Below the pieces are notes generated by a model. It worked only from the letters and a program-made list of their open reading frames with translations, made no database searches and was not told the origin of the DNA. Positions 1-13,300 of a stretch of 64,000 nucleotides of DNA are shown piece after piece (the stretch's first letter is position 1; each line of letters starts with the position of its first letter). The position numbers and the translations under genes are program-made. The DNA comes from Acanthaster planci (Eukaryota > Echinodermata > Asteroidea > Valvatida > Acanthasteridae), in NCBI RefSeq assembly GCF_001949145.1, contig NW_019091467.1, positions 755,391 to 819,390 of the forward strand. Direction: 5' to 3'.

Positions 1-3000
1 GGTAAGATGTTGCTTTGCAACATTTTATGTACACATGCTCAATTTCCCCTACCCTCAAATACACGTATGCAAATATTGAACAGTAACCAATTAATACATA
101 AGCCCTCTTGCAGTATGTGCATGCACCATAAAATAGGGACATCTGAGGCACAGAATGCAGCCCAGGGGCAGGAGAAAAAAGCAATCCATTTACGTCAGCG
201 TATCTCTAAATTCATCTGCTACCCCTCACACGAACAGCAACGATTCTGTAGCATTTCTTCAAGTGGGGATTATGTTTTAACACATCGGCTTTTACCCTGA
301 AAAGGGCTTGCCATCCCCCTTGGCTGCATGGTATTGCTCGGCCAAGTATTGGGGGGGGGGGCTTAAAGGAATTGCACGTGTGTGGGACGAAACCTATGAA
401 TATCATGGTTGTGAGTTCAATAAATGATTTTTGAACCTTGGACGAAAAAAGAAAACTATATACATGTATGTTGTCTGACTACGGGGACAGTTTGGGGCAC
501 TGCAGCTGCACAACAAATCAGAAAAATTGAATTAAATTTTTAAAAGAACAGCTTCGAAATGAATTGCTGGAAGTGCTGACACAATGTGGGAGTCAGATTG
601 GTGTAGCGGCCCTTTCCTATCCCACCTACATGTAGGTCTGCATGTGGATCAGGTTTTCAGTCCCTGAATGATTCTGTGGGTTTTCCCGAGAATACTTATC
701 CTGGGGCTTCCTCCCACCTCTAAACCAAAACACGTCTTTACTGTCTTCTTAATTGCCACTTCATCTTGTAACTGCGCTGTTGTACAACGTACGACCAGAT
801 ATTAATAACTAAATAAAATAAATAGATTCTGCTGGACAGTTCAGCCGTAGAATGTATCTGTATGCACACATGAGAAATCACCCCAGCAATGAGTCATCAG
901 TGCATGTGTCAGAGAGTGGATTTGGAGGGAGGGGCCCACCTAGCTCCTCCTCCCTGGACACTCATTCAAATGTATGTACACCTAGCTGATGAACATGGAC
1001 TGTACACAAGTCACTCTTTGTGTATGGCTGGTGAACGACTATGCCACTGGAAATTTGAAGTCAAAGGTCAATCAACACTCATGTTCAAGAAAGAAAAAGG
1101 ACAAGAAGAAGAAAACATAAAGAAAAAAAATACAACTACATGTACGTGTACGTGTACAGTAAACTTACTTTTTGTGACTTGCTGCAGTGTTTGGACATCT
1201 GGAGGCCCACTACCCTTGTGGTATGGTATTCTGGTGGTTAAATACTGAATCAATGAAAAAGAAAAGTTATTTATAAGCAATCCGCACAAATTTATACTCA
1301 AATACCTGTAAGTCTATATTTTTCACAGTCCTCTGTTGATCCCACTATGCTACTACATGTATTTGAAAACAATTCAAGTGAGATACCCCGTAATGTTTTG
1401 GTCTTAGGAAAGTGAACTGAAGTCCTGCATTCTCTTTCCCAGATCCAGCTCAGCTTAAAGGTCTGGTTGAAGTTTATACTTGTAAGAGCTGCTCACATTT
1501 AGATTACTTGTAAACATGTGCATATGTAAGTATAAGGTGTGTCCATGTGTAATGTTTTCTTTAATAAATACAACCACCACAAAATCTAATTATGTGCATA
1601 ATTTTGGGGGTGTATGTTCTCCATCCAGATACTCAACAGCACAATGAAAACACTGAAATCCATTGATGTCTTTAAGGATAAATCTTCATTACCTGTAAGC
1701 ATGCTGGTAAAGCAAGGAACAGAACAGGTTCCTTGCTCTATGGTATAAGTTATGCCATGCCCAAAATTGTGGGCTTGACCCGTGACATGTAGACATTCAT
1801 TAACCCGCATTTCCCATTGAGGATATATCAGACTACATGTAATTCCTAAGAAAAGAAAGTAAACGTACACACTTACATACACGTCCACGGGTAAGTAAAT
1901 GTACAGAGGTATGTCTATTTTGAATTGACTTTCTGAGAGGAATTCCCATCAATGTAATTGCAATGTTAGAGGTTGGCTTCCCGATCTATTAGTGTGTCCA
2001 GATTTCCAAAGGTCACTCAGTTTACAATAGCACTATTAGCAGTCTCCATTGTTGTGTGTTGCAAAACTGTGTCTGTGGCATTTAATGATGCAATATTCTT
2101 CTTGCATCAAACAGTTGCAATACTAAAGTGAAACCACTTCACATCAGCAATGTCTTACATGTATTTCTGTCACTGCCATACAGATGTCCAACTATGCTAC
2201 AAATTAAACTCTACCAGTACATAATTTGTGATGATTTCCCAACAGCAAAAGAGAATCTGTCGAGAGAGTGCACACATTTCAGTGAATGTCAGCCAGATTC
2301 AATTCCTTTCACTACCGGTATTTTGCAAAATACATGTAACTGTGATGCCGCCGTTTGCTCAATGTACATGTACATACCAGTATGTACATGTACATGTATG
2401 TACCGGTATACGACATGTCCATGCATATTACACATGTATGGTACTGTCAGCATGGATTTTAAATGCAGTATGTGTAATACACATCATATCGGTACTGAGT
2501 ACCATCCATGTACATACATGTACATTTGTTAATTTGGCAAAGGAAATCTTTTTTATTTAACTGTTACAATACAATGGTACACGTACATGTATAAGTGTAC
2601 AATGTATGTCATACATGTACATGTCTATCAGTGGCCCAAGAATTATATGTACGTGTACTCCCAGTATTGTGGAGAGTAAAAAAACAACCTGACAACTGTA
2701 CATACATTGTTCATGCACATACACTGTACATGTACCAGTATATGAAAATGTACGTGGTTTTGACAATTCTTTTTTCATTTCTTGGGGATATACATGTACA
2801 TGTAAAGATGGGGCACTCATGTTAAAGTGAGGGTAGTGAAAGAGCAGTTACTAGCAGAAACACCATACACGTGCATACATGTACGGTACATAAGCCCATG
2901 TTATACCACATGAAAAACAATTAAATAAAATCAAAATTAAGAGTCCTCTGAGAGTATAATTAAGCAATTAGGGAATTGAATTTTAAGTTAGTTTCTGACA

Positions 3001-3196
3001 GCAAACCCTTACAGATTTTGAAACACTAAACAACAAAAAACTCAAAAAGGAAACCTATAAATAATCTGTCTGTTCAAAATGCAAACCTTAGACCTTTTTG
3101 ACCAATTCTCTGGTACGGCAAAATTGTTTGATTTCCCACCCACCATAAGCTGTGCATCAATGCTTCTTCACTTCACATCTTAGGCATGATACACAG

Positions 3197-3310
3197 GATG
3201 AGAAATGTCCCCCCACACACCCACACTGCATTTGGAGGATTATCAAAATGGGTGATGAGAAATGTCCCCCCACACACCCACACTGCATTTGGAGGATTAT
3301 CAAAATGGGT
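3197..3310 (+). repeat. 57 bp tandem duplication
   Basis: Two identical copies (3197-3253 and 3254-3310) starting GATGAGAAATGTCCCCCCAC. Perfect identity implies a recent event. Confidence 0.95.
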
Positions 3311-3769
3311 GATGGACTTTTTTTTCAAATGGAAAATGTACATGTAAGCCTTGTTTGACATTTGGAAACTGGTTCATTAAACTGTCAATTTCAATGCACT
3401 CAATGTCTCAGTGTTAGTCAGCTGCCTGTACCACCCTTAAACTCCTGAGGGAATGTGTCACTCCTACCGAGTGGGAGCATAAAGGCAGGTCTGGTCGTTG
3501 GACCAGTAGCTGCAGGATTACACTAGCAGGCTCAGGTGCAACAATTCTATGGAGGTGTACTGAATCACGAAATTGTCTGGTATGAGATCTACATGTACAT
3601 GTACACATGTACATGTAGACGTACATGTAGATGTAGTGGTACATGTTCATTTTAAGTTCTTATTTCATACATGGGTACACCAAGACCAAAAGCAATGTCG
3701 CTGACAGTATTATTCCATGGTGCATTTGTACCAGGAAAGGCATTATTTGTGGCCTTGCATCCTTAGAAC

Positions 3770-3880
3770 AAGATATTGCAACCACAGTCCTCTACAAAAT
3801 TGGACTTTACAATTGCTGTCCTAAGGTGGTCATCTGCTCAAGATTTTTGCAAACAATCTTGAGGCATCGTCCGTTTTCCA
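3770..3880 (+). repeat. Dispersed repeat (partner at 16945-17050)
   Basis: TCTACAAAATTGGACTTTAC, GTGGTCATCTGCTCAAGATT and TTGCAAA recur as TTTACAAAGTTGGACTTCAC, GTGGCCATTAGCTCAAGATT and ATGCAAA at 16945-17050. Same orientation; identity unknown. Confidence 0.6.
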
Positions 3881-4136
3881 AACTCTGACATTATATCACT
3901 GCGCAATATTTTCTACAATGCACAGCCATGGCCCATGGACTAGTTCTGCAGTCTGTTCTTGTGCAAGTACAGACTCTACGGGAATCACTCAAGCGCGAGG
4001 ATCAGTACAGATGTCACACAGCACTGCATGAAACATTAGATTGCCAGAATGTTCTCTGTGTTATGACTCAGGACATCCCTGGCTTTTTATATGTCATCCA
4101 GTGTCAAGTGCAAAAAGACACCGTCAGGCCCCTTAC

Positions 4137-4384
4137 CGTTCCCGGCTCCACGCCGTTCTTGTTCTTCTTCTTGCCGGACGCCGACGGCGGCTGCTTCTTA
4201 AAACCTTTGATCTTGTTCTGGACGGCCACCAGGGCCGAGATGAACTGGTTCTTGGTCTCCTTCTCAAAGCACAGATCCTCCCGCAGCGCCAGCTCTGTCA
4301 CCAGGGCCTCCGAGTACTCTTTGATGGTGGCCTCCAGGTCCTCTAGGAGCTCGTTCAGCTCCGACAGTGTCATGCATTTCAGCT
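4137..4384 (-). CDS. FEZ2: FEZ exon 5, coiled-coil region, residues 236-318
   Basis: Acceptor TTCTGCAG at 4385-4386 and donor ACG/GTAAGG at 4136. Two bases plus 82 codons, phase 0 out. It encodes LKCMTLSELNELLEDLEA and onward, then LREDLCFEKETKNQFISALV and a Lys-rich tail (GKKKNKNG). This is the most conserved FEZ segment, predicted coiled coil, used in FEZ dimer and partner binding. It is visibly GC-richer than the flanking introns, and it is the last FEZ exon I can identify. Confidence 0.95.
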
Positions 4385-7300
4385 CTGCAGAAGTTGCAAC
4401 GATTGTATACAGAGACAGAATAAGAGAAAAAAGTCAGATTTTTGTGGACATCAGTTGTGTAATTATAAGGATGAAAGAAAGAAATTGACAGGAGACCTGC
4501 AGTCTCCAAAACTCCATACTGTTGCTCAACCATTTGAGACATCCAGCCCTGCGCTGTACATTGGAGGTTCCTCCCACTTTGCCAATAACCTTGTTCAGGG
4601 GTGTTGGTCACAAGCCATGAATTCGTTCGCTGTACAGCCATGGACCTGACCAATGTTTTAGCGGGCTGTCTGGGTGTCCTTTGGGATACCTTGTAGGCAT
4701 TTTGGATGACTTCTTTTGTTACACAAACTCGGACCATGAGACACAGTTTTCTTTTACTTCAAGGCAAATGCAGACAAGCAGTTTTCAATTACTGATTAAA
4801 ACATTAAATCCTACACTTCGCGATTAAAAAGTAAAGATGCATATATACAAACACCTTGTCGGTTTCCCCTTGTTTTATGCTTCACATGACTACAGTTTTC
4901 CATGAATTTTACATCCTAGGTGGCTATCTCTTTTTCTGACCCTTACTCTGCTATACTTTGCAGTACAATCCACTTGTACCAAACTCATGTAAGTCTCTTA
5001 AGCCTGTTCAGAAGAAAGGACATTAATCCAAACTTAAAGGGACAAAATACATGTACTTAGATGTATAAAACGGAAACAAAAAGAGTAGTTTTGTGAAATG
5101 GGGAGAAAGTTCGTGGTATTCCCTGGTGTTTTAGTTCATAGACTTTACATGCACATCAGAAACAAGAGACACTAGATGGACCAAAACTTACCAATCAATT
5201 CTTTTTCCTGACAACAAGATAAGACTAATTTCTAGAAACAGACACACAGTATGCAAGACTGGAAAACATTTGTTTTGTAATTCGTGCTTTACATGAACTG
5301 CATGTTGATGCATACGTGTACATTTTTTGAATGTATGGAAAGAACATCAGTATAGTGTATTGGTAAATTTGGACTTTGACACTGTAACAAATACTAGTTT
5401 AAGTAATGACAATATAGACAAAAACTGTGAAGATTTACATAGAGTACAAAATGCAAGAATAGAAATGTGCTTCATTAGCCACCAAAACACCCCACCCCCT
5501 GCACTCAAAGTACAGATACTCATCTGGGAATACATTCCGTGTTAATGGGTTAAATAACTACTGGCACGTGTAGGTTGTCTATGCGAATGGTGAATCTAAA
5601 AAGATACATGTACATGTCTGTACATGTATTACATGTACACGTACATTGTAGTACTGCACAACAAACAATATTCTTTCATGTTTCCAGAGAACTCATTACT
5701 GGTACTGTGCTCCAATTGCTCAGTGATGTGTGTGGTATGTAATAACATAAATATTTTATACCCAGAAGCTAGATATAATTTGTCAGAATGGTGACATGAT
5801 CTTTTCAGTCTTCGTCAAGTTACTGTAAGTCTTGACAAAGCATAGATGTATTGTATTTGACAGTGCATTCTAGGGCATACACTGTAGGTTTGCCATCACA
5901 AAACTTTGGTATTTTGGTAACATAAGCAAGGAGTAATTAAGAACTACTAAATGTGATTCCGCACAGCTGTAACCTAGAGGCACTCTCCAGGCAGGATCGC
6001 ATCTCTGTGTCATCCTGGATGAGACAATCAAGCTCTAAGTGTTTACACAACTTCAGAGAAGAGCCTGTCTATCTCGCTCCAACAATTCCAGACACCTGAA
6101 GCAAGAAAATGCCTAGAGTGCCAAGTAATGAGACCATTGAAAATACCAGCATGAAAAGCATCAGGCAGAGAATTAGTGTGCTGAAAGTGTAAATACGCAG
6201 GGGGTAATTAAAGCTTCGATTCTTGGCTACTGTCCATGGAAATACTGATCCAAGTTCAGTGGGGAGAAAAGAGCAAACTGCACTCTCTGAACGTGAAGAA
6301 AATGCACGAGAGAGATTTGGCAATTTATGGCAGACAAAGAAGGAAGGTAGGTCGCTCTGTGAGTCAGCACGTTGGCTGTGATGCACAGGAGGGACTCGTA
6401 AAGGCACGGGTGCGGGGGGGGAATGATCAATCATGGTGGAGACCTACCGGTCGCTACACAGTGTGCGTGCCAAAAACGAAGAATCCAAAGAATGAGATGA
6501 GTTTAAAATGGAGCTTTCGACTGTCCTTTTTCCCCCCTCACAAGATGAAAAATCCTTCTGTTCAAGATGAACGCCTGATCTATTTTTACACCCAAAAAAA
6601 TATCTGAAGGCACATTTTGAAACTTTCAACAGAATAGAGCCAGATTATGTGTTCAAATAACTTTCTCTTTTTCTTTCACAAAAATTGGTGAACTGTGTAA
6701 TTTATACTTGTGACATGAATACTGTGCATACATGTACATGTAGTAAACTCAATACACTTTGTGAAGGATTACTACATGTAGGTATACACTGTATTTACCA
6801 GTACATAACGGTGCATCTAGGGCAATAATATTTACATGAACATACAGGCATCTATAGACAATTTATGGTGCAATCACACAAAACTACAAACAGAAAAATG
6901 TGAAACACTGCTGGCACATACAGTATAACAATATTAACATTGTTTTCACAATACGTTAGTGTTTATTTCAACAAGCCAATCATCAAAATGGAAAGAAAAC
7001 AAAACAAACTCAAATTGTACCTGGCGATCCTTCAGGCAGCAGGGGAAAAAAGGAAAGAAAATGAAAATAAAACCAAAATTATCAAATGAAAAGGGTGGAA
7101 TAAAGGTATAACGTTTCACCAAATAAACCAAATATTGCAAACATTTGCACTACGTCAAGGAAAGAAGAGATCTGGCATATCAAAGGGTTGAAAATGATAA
7201 CACAGAAACATGCTTCAATAGATTCATTTAATTACTGCAAGCAAATATATTTTTGTTCGTCATTAATGTCACTGGCATATCCACAGGGGTAGGGAGAAAT

Positions 7301-10300
7301 TTGAGTTTCCCTCTTAAACATGTTGTGAACTTTTATGTGTACATTATATTTGAAACAAATGACTTATAGTTTTCTAGGAATTGTAAACATTACAGTTGGT
7401 AAGCAAGAATGAAAGCACCTTGGGGTGCTAATGATTCTATTAATCACTTACAAGCACCTAGTCAGTTTCCCTATATAGTTTCTTTCATATTGACGGATGG
7501 AAAAAATTAGACAATCATTTTTAGCGAAAAAATCCTATTTTCCCCCTCCTCCTGGACTCAAAAACTAGGCATGTGCTTTACACTGTGTATCACTGGGTGT
7601 ATGTGTACACACACGCGTGGTAAAGTGCCGGTTTGTGTATGCTTACAACTCCACCCTCCCCACCTAACAATCATTTGTCAGTTTCACAGTGACCGACTCC
7701 CCCTACCCAAGGTACCACTGCCTGTACTATGGGTCCTGTGTGTGAACAAAAGATTGTGCATTGCCATCCAAAATGGAAGTGAGGCATGGCATCCAAATTA
7801 GTCTGGCACCAGATTACAGTGAATAAGATACTGTACGTAGTTCAGGAGCATGACTAAAAATGGCTCTCCCTCAACTCATGTCTATACAGTTGCCCCTCTA
7901 CAAGTACATGTACATGTACACACTGGAACATGTAACGGTACACTGTGCATGTACAAAAGGGGATCCTTATACCTAGTACGTACATGGCTAGTGTGGGAGT
8001 GTTATGCATTTCCACTGCAAATAGGACCAACGATGGGTGGGACAACAGCAGAAAGTGGAAGGAGGGAAGAGACAACCGATGTACACAAAAATTTATGTAG
8101 ACCTACCAGCATCCATCTCAATAATCTCACCTTTACGGGTACGTGTACATGTACATACTGCATGTGCATACAATTAGAGGCACAAAATACATGAATGTCA
8201 AGATTTAACACAACAGAGTATGATGGGATAAAATCTACAACTACCGGTAGGCGTTTATGATGGAGCTTTGATGGCAAGTGACTATTGAATTAAAATGGTG
8301 CCTTGTGAGTCGCAGCCCCAGTATCAATGGTAATGAAATAACCACACCGGCGAATCGGATGTTTAGGCCCAGGGCAGGACAAAAATCAAGTTACTGTGGG
8401 GGAGGGGGTATTTCAGAGACCAGGATTGGCTGCCTCTTGAGGTTGAAATGACCCTTGACCCTCCACAGCTTGGAGAGGTTTGCTGAAGCACCTGATCCAC
8501 GTACCTCTTGTGTTAAGACTGATACAAATGTCATCCCTTTGGCACTGAATATGTGGCAGATGCGGCTGCATTAACATGTACATATGTTCCTTTGACTATA
8601 TGAACACGTTTACATGTATTTATTGTAGTCAAAATGTTACTGCACTTGGCAAAGGGGGTGCTACTGTACTGTTGATTTTTTTGTAGGGTTTTTATGACTT
8701 GAAACATCAAACTACACGTACATGTATTATCCTGAAAGTGATAAGTATTCCGAGATTTGACAAAAACTTGGGGACAGTCACGTATTTCCTCGTAGGAACC
8801 ACGATGTACACAAATGATTCTTACTTTTCTTAAATTCTTACTTTTGTTTACCCTTTCACTCAAGCCACTTAAGAAAGCTGTTAGCTCTTGAAGCAACCAA
8901 GTTGGCAGCATAAATCATTTATAACGCACTACTTCGGATGTAGACACTCTACACAATGTACATAATGCATGCACATGTACCGGTACATGTTTGGCTCAGA
9001 GCTGCACAGCAGCCGAAAAGTGTTATACTGGTAAGTACAGAGTGATCTACTGCAGGATCATCCAAGGTTGTTGCTAGGTAAATAATAATTGTCTACCGGT
9101 AGGTCAGGCTATGAGAGAATAATGAGAGAAAAGCAGGTTTCTAAATTACATGTACATCTACATGTATGCACACGTAACATACGCACATACTGGCTTATGT
9201 ACCGGTACTTTTAAAATGTTGGCTTTCAGAGACCTTATTGCAATTAAGCGCTCCCCCAGAACTGGACTGGCCGGTGCAGTCATTCCTTAACCAGTCACAA
9301 TGGCGCCAGCTCTCCACGCATATAATAATATGAATAAAAAAGAGTCGGGCTGCAAAACTTTTTCTGCCTTTTTTACAGTCACATACTCAATCAAATTTAT
9401 GGGCCTCATAGAGCTCGTATCATTCCTGAGGCACAATCCTGAAGGTATTCGTGTACATCTAGGCCACAACGCATTTCCAATGAGACACTGTATGTGTTTG
9501 GAACATGTTAAAAGTGGAATAACTACATGACATGTTCCACTTGCGGGTGATTTATCAAATTTAACCTTCAAAATGGATGTACATGGTACATTGTGGTGTC
9601 AAGATTTGAAATACATGTATGTGTCTCAGACAACCTTGTTAAACCAATTTGCCCAAAGAGTCTTAAACTGTATTATTCTACGTGGTGAATTCCTTCCAAG
9701 AGAGAAACCAGCTGATTTTCATCAAACATATCAGATCTCAGTGTCATCCTGAAGGTAACAGTATGCTGATTTGTCATGAAATACCCTCCAAAGATTATCC
9801 TGCTCACAGGTTTGACTTCATGTGCATTCTAACATGCATACATGTACATTGTATATGACTCAATGTTCTTGTTAATTTGTTTTAACTCAAATACGAGCTA
9901 GATATCTATACCCTCTGCAGGCTAATTACACTGCACACAATGTCCCTCAGCAATGAGTGTCAGACATTCATGAATAAATACCAGACGATGCCTGCTCGTT
10001 TTCAAGACAATATCTTGGCTTGTACTGCCTCCAATAGGAAATTGAACCGTACTATTGACACAAGAAGAGAATAAAATGTCGGTATTTACTTAACAATACT
10101 GCCCCCGGGCAGTATGAATGGCTATGCGGACCTGCCGCTTTTGGACGAGTTTCTAGAGCTGTGAGAAATACCGAGGGGTAATAGTGCGTAACATTAATAC
10201 CCTTGGTGTTTTTGCAGTGAACGGTGGTGTATGCTTGAGTGACTGCAGCGATATAGTGGTAGGGCTAAGCTGCACATGCTTGCGGCGGAGACTTGCGAGT

Positions 10301-13300
10301 CATCGATGTCTAGATGAACGTTCCACAGAAGTCCAAGAGCTTGCATAATGAGTCAGTGTGCGTACATGCTTGTGTCTGATCTCATCATCGAAAGTGCCTA
10401 TTACTTGTACAATGCGCTATTGTACATTAAAAACAAATTCATTAGGAATGTCCTACTTGTACACCATATTACATGAGGTGCCGACACGTTTTACATGTTA
10501 TGAGTTTGTTACATGTACGTGTACATGTAGTGATGTTCTTCAGTGAATCCAGTTTTCCTTCCTGCAACGTGGATGCTTCTGAGACAAACTGATACAAACA
10601 GGTGTCGCTGCATGCATTTGCGTATGGGAAAATAAGGTGAACACAGTTTTGGAATTTGAACCCATCATAATGTGCAGTATGTGCGAGTGCATGTACGCAT
10701 ACAATACACTTTTTCTTTTCAAGGCGATACTAATAATCCAATTTCAACCGTTCACTGGTACTACGTCTCTTTATGGGAAAACGAGGTAATAAACACTGCA
10801 CTCCTTCTGACCATGTCAGGGATTTTCACACTGCCTCCCCCTTTTCAATAAGTCACATACCAGGCCAGTGCATATCTGACAATACTACGTGTCTGAAAGC
10901 TGGACAGCTGCGTGACTTCATGAATATTTGATACAGCTTCTCCCGATGTAGGTAAACTGTACATTGTGCCAAGCCTGCCCCAGCCAAACACGTACATGCC
11001 AGCTCCATCATATTTGCATCCGTATACTTACGTCTTAGAGCAACCGTCCTGACCTGGACTGGCTCGGCTACGTGCGTCACACCGGACCGACAAACTCGTT
11101 GCACACCAGAATGACTAACTCACTGCTGGCTATGGACCCAAGCCAATCCCAGACGGCGTTGACATAAGCGCTTTGCGAAGGAAAATCACCCAGTGCAGCA
11201 AAGTGGCATGACTGACAAATGAGTTATAGCAAGAAGTCACGGAATGGCAGCTGTACACTTCTGGCATTGAATCTTGTTTATACGTACACGTCAACACATG
11301 CAAACAATGTTTCACATACCTTAAGTGAACATTCCGTTGTTTCTCTGTGGTTATAAAAAACTAGGGAAAAAATGTTCTTTTTGTCTCCCACTGTGAGCAT
11401 TATTACTAGTTGGATTTTACTGATGATTTCCTTAATCATTCCTCTTCACTTTGCCACAAAAATCCCTAACCTCAATCTGCCTCTGAAACTTTTTTCTTAC
11501 AGAGGGAAAAACACTGTGTGGACCTGTGCAAGTCCACACAACGTCTTTGAACCCTACATTATGTAGACATCCTTTGCCCACAGGTCCTCACAGAATACTG
11601 TATGTATGCAAAGCATGCGCACCCACATGCCCATGTAGGAGTGAAATTTTGTTTGCAAGAAGGAATGTTTCTATTTGCATACAGGCTCCGCTTCGTGTCC
11701 GTATAATGTTGAACAGCTATGCGGAATTAGTGTCCTTGTGCACAGAGCTTGGAATGGTCATAATCCAATGTGCATGTGCATGTTTATGTACTGATGCAGA
11801 CAGCTTCTAATATTCTGACACCATCCCTACAAAGATTTTGATCGCCCTCTCAATCATTTTGATAATACACCTGTAATATTTTGGCATTTGTTTGTACAGT
11901 GAAACTGCATGATGCCATGATAATCCCAGGGGCCAATTTCATAGAGCTGCTTAAGCACAAAATTTGCTTAAGCAAGAGAAAACCTTGCTTGATAAATCAG
12001 GTAACCAGCCAAAACTCGCACGAGAAAACCTTGCTTGATAAGTCTGGTAACCAGCCAAAACTCCATGTGATGTATATTGTTTTGGAATCATATTTAGCTG
12101 TCTTTTGGTTAGCATGACAATCAGATAGAGTTTGAGCTGGTAACCTTTGTATTTTAAGCAAGGTTTTTTCACACTTAAGCAGATTTTGTGCTTAAGCAGC
12201 TCTATGACATTGGCCCCAGATCTTATGACCTCCCTGCATTCTATACCAGGTGCAAGTACAAGTACCGGTACACACAAAAAAGGACTACTAAAATACACAT
12301 TACCGGTATGTGTAGAGTGTGTAAATGACAACACATCGAGTAACATCCATACATGTACTGTAGGTGCCAAATGGTCAGGCACCCTTCTGCATGCAGCTTT
12401 GCACACAACCAGTTCAAAATTTATGCATGGTTCTTGACTTTCACTCTGTGCCAAACTAAATGCATTGCCACTTAAGCTTGCATTGATTGGTACATGTAGG
12501 CTGTACAAAGTCATTAATTGACAATTTATACATGTACCGGTACTTTTACAAGTGCCGAACTACCTGTACCCTGTACTTGGTGCGTGGATGGAGGATTCCT
12601 CTATGGTACATCCAATACATTTTAAATGAACACCTGTAGTTGTACACACACGTCTGTAGCTCCTGGGGATCACACACAACCCTCCGATACCAGCTTGGGG
12701 CATTTTTTCAGAAAGATTTCTTTCAAAATGGCAATGCATACACAAACAGTGCAAAACACCAACGAGGTACATGTACGATGTATAATAAAGAGCATCTTGT
12801 ATTCATGTGCACGCATGCATACCGGTAACTGTCGGTATGTTCATATGTTGTATTCAACCACACTTGCAGGATGTGCAACATGTACTGTATGTGAACCTAC
12901 ATGTACTAGTAGGTACATGCACATATGGTACATGTTATGTACACTGTACGTGCAGTTACCGTAATTGAAACTTCATAGAGATTTTAGAGAAACAGCACTC
13001 AAGATGTGGAAGGTGACTGGTAACAGTATTACAACCCAAATATTCAGTCATACATGAACACGTAGCGTAGGTGCTGTTAGTTTGTCAGGATGAGTTTTCT
13101 GCATGGTGTGAAGTTCTTAATGAGGAAGCAAAAATCTCAGACATGGGTTTGATCGTACATGTACATGTACTTATCGGTACATGTAGGATTCACGCTGATT
13201 GAAACATATCCCTGCTTCTACATAATGCATGGCTGGCTAGGACATTTTTAAAAATTCCTTTCGCTTTTTTATTTCCCAGAGTATCACCAACAAGCTGAAT

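Larger units (their letters stand above)
1..4136. other. Sequence 3' of FEZ exon 5 (intron or gene tail)
   Basis: Mostly ATGTAC-type simple sequence, a G run at about 351-361 and the 57 bp duplication. The missing FEZ C-terminal coding sequence (TVIPYEKK-type) was looked for on the minus strand and not found. Probably an intron. Confidence 0.6.

Noticed and set aside
1-4100. Search for the FEZ C-terminal exon (TVIPYEKK, MKED.EKVP, LLTDYILK)
   Set aside because: No minus-strand segment gives these motifs in any frame; presumed to lie to the left of the window.
6069-6434. 121-residue minus-strand frame with a hydrophobic C-terminal stretch
   Set aside because: No recognisable family and no coding exon continuity; it lies in FEZ intron 4. 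The hydrophobic run can arise from T-rich codons by chance.
10078-10175. Possible miniature element bounded by TCGGTATTT/AAATACCGA with a 20 bp palindrome at 10096-10115
   Set aside because: Only 9 bp of terminal match and no second copy seen; too weak to call.
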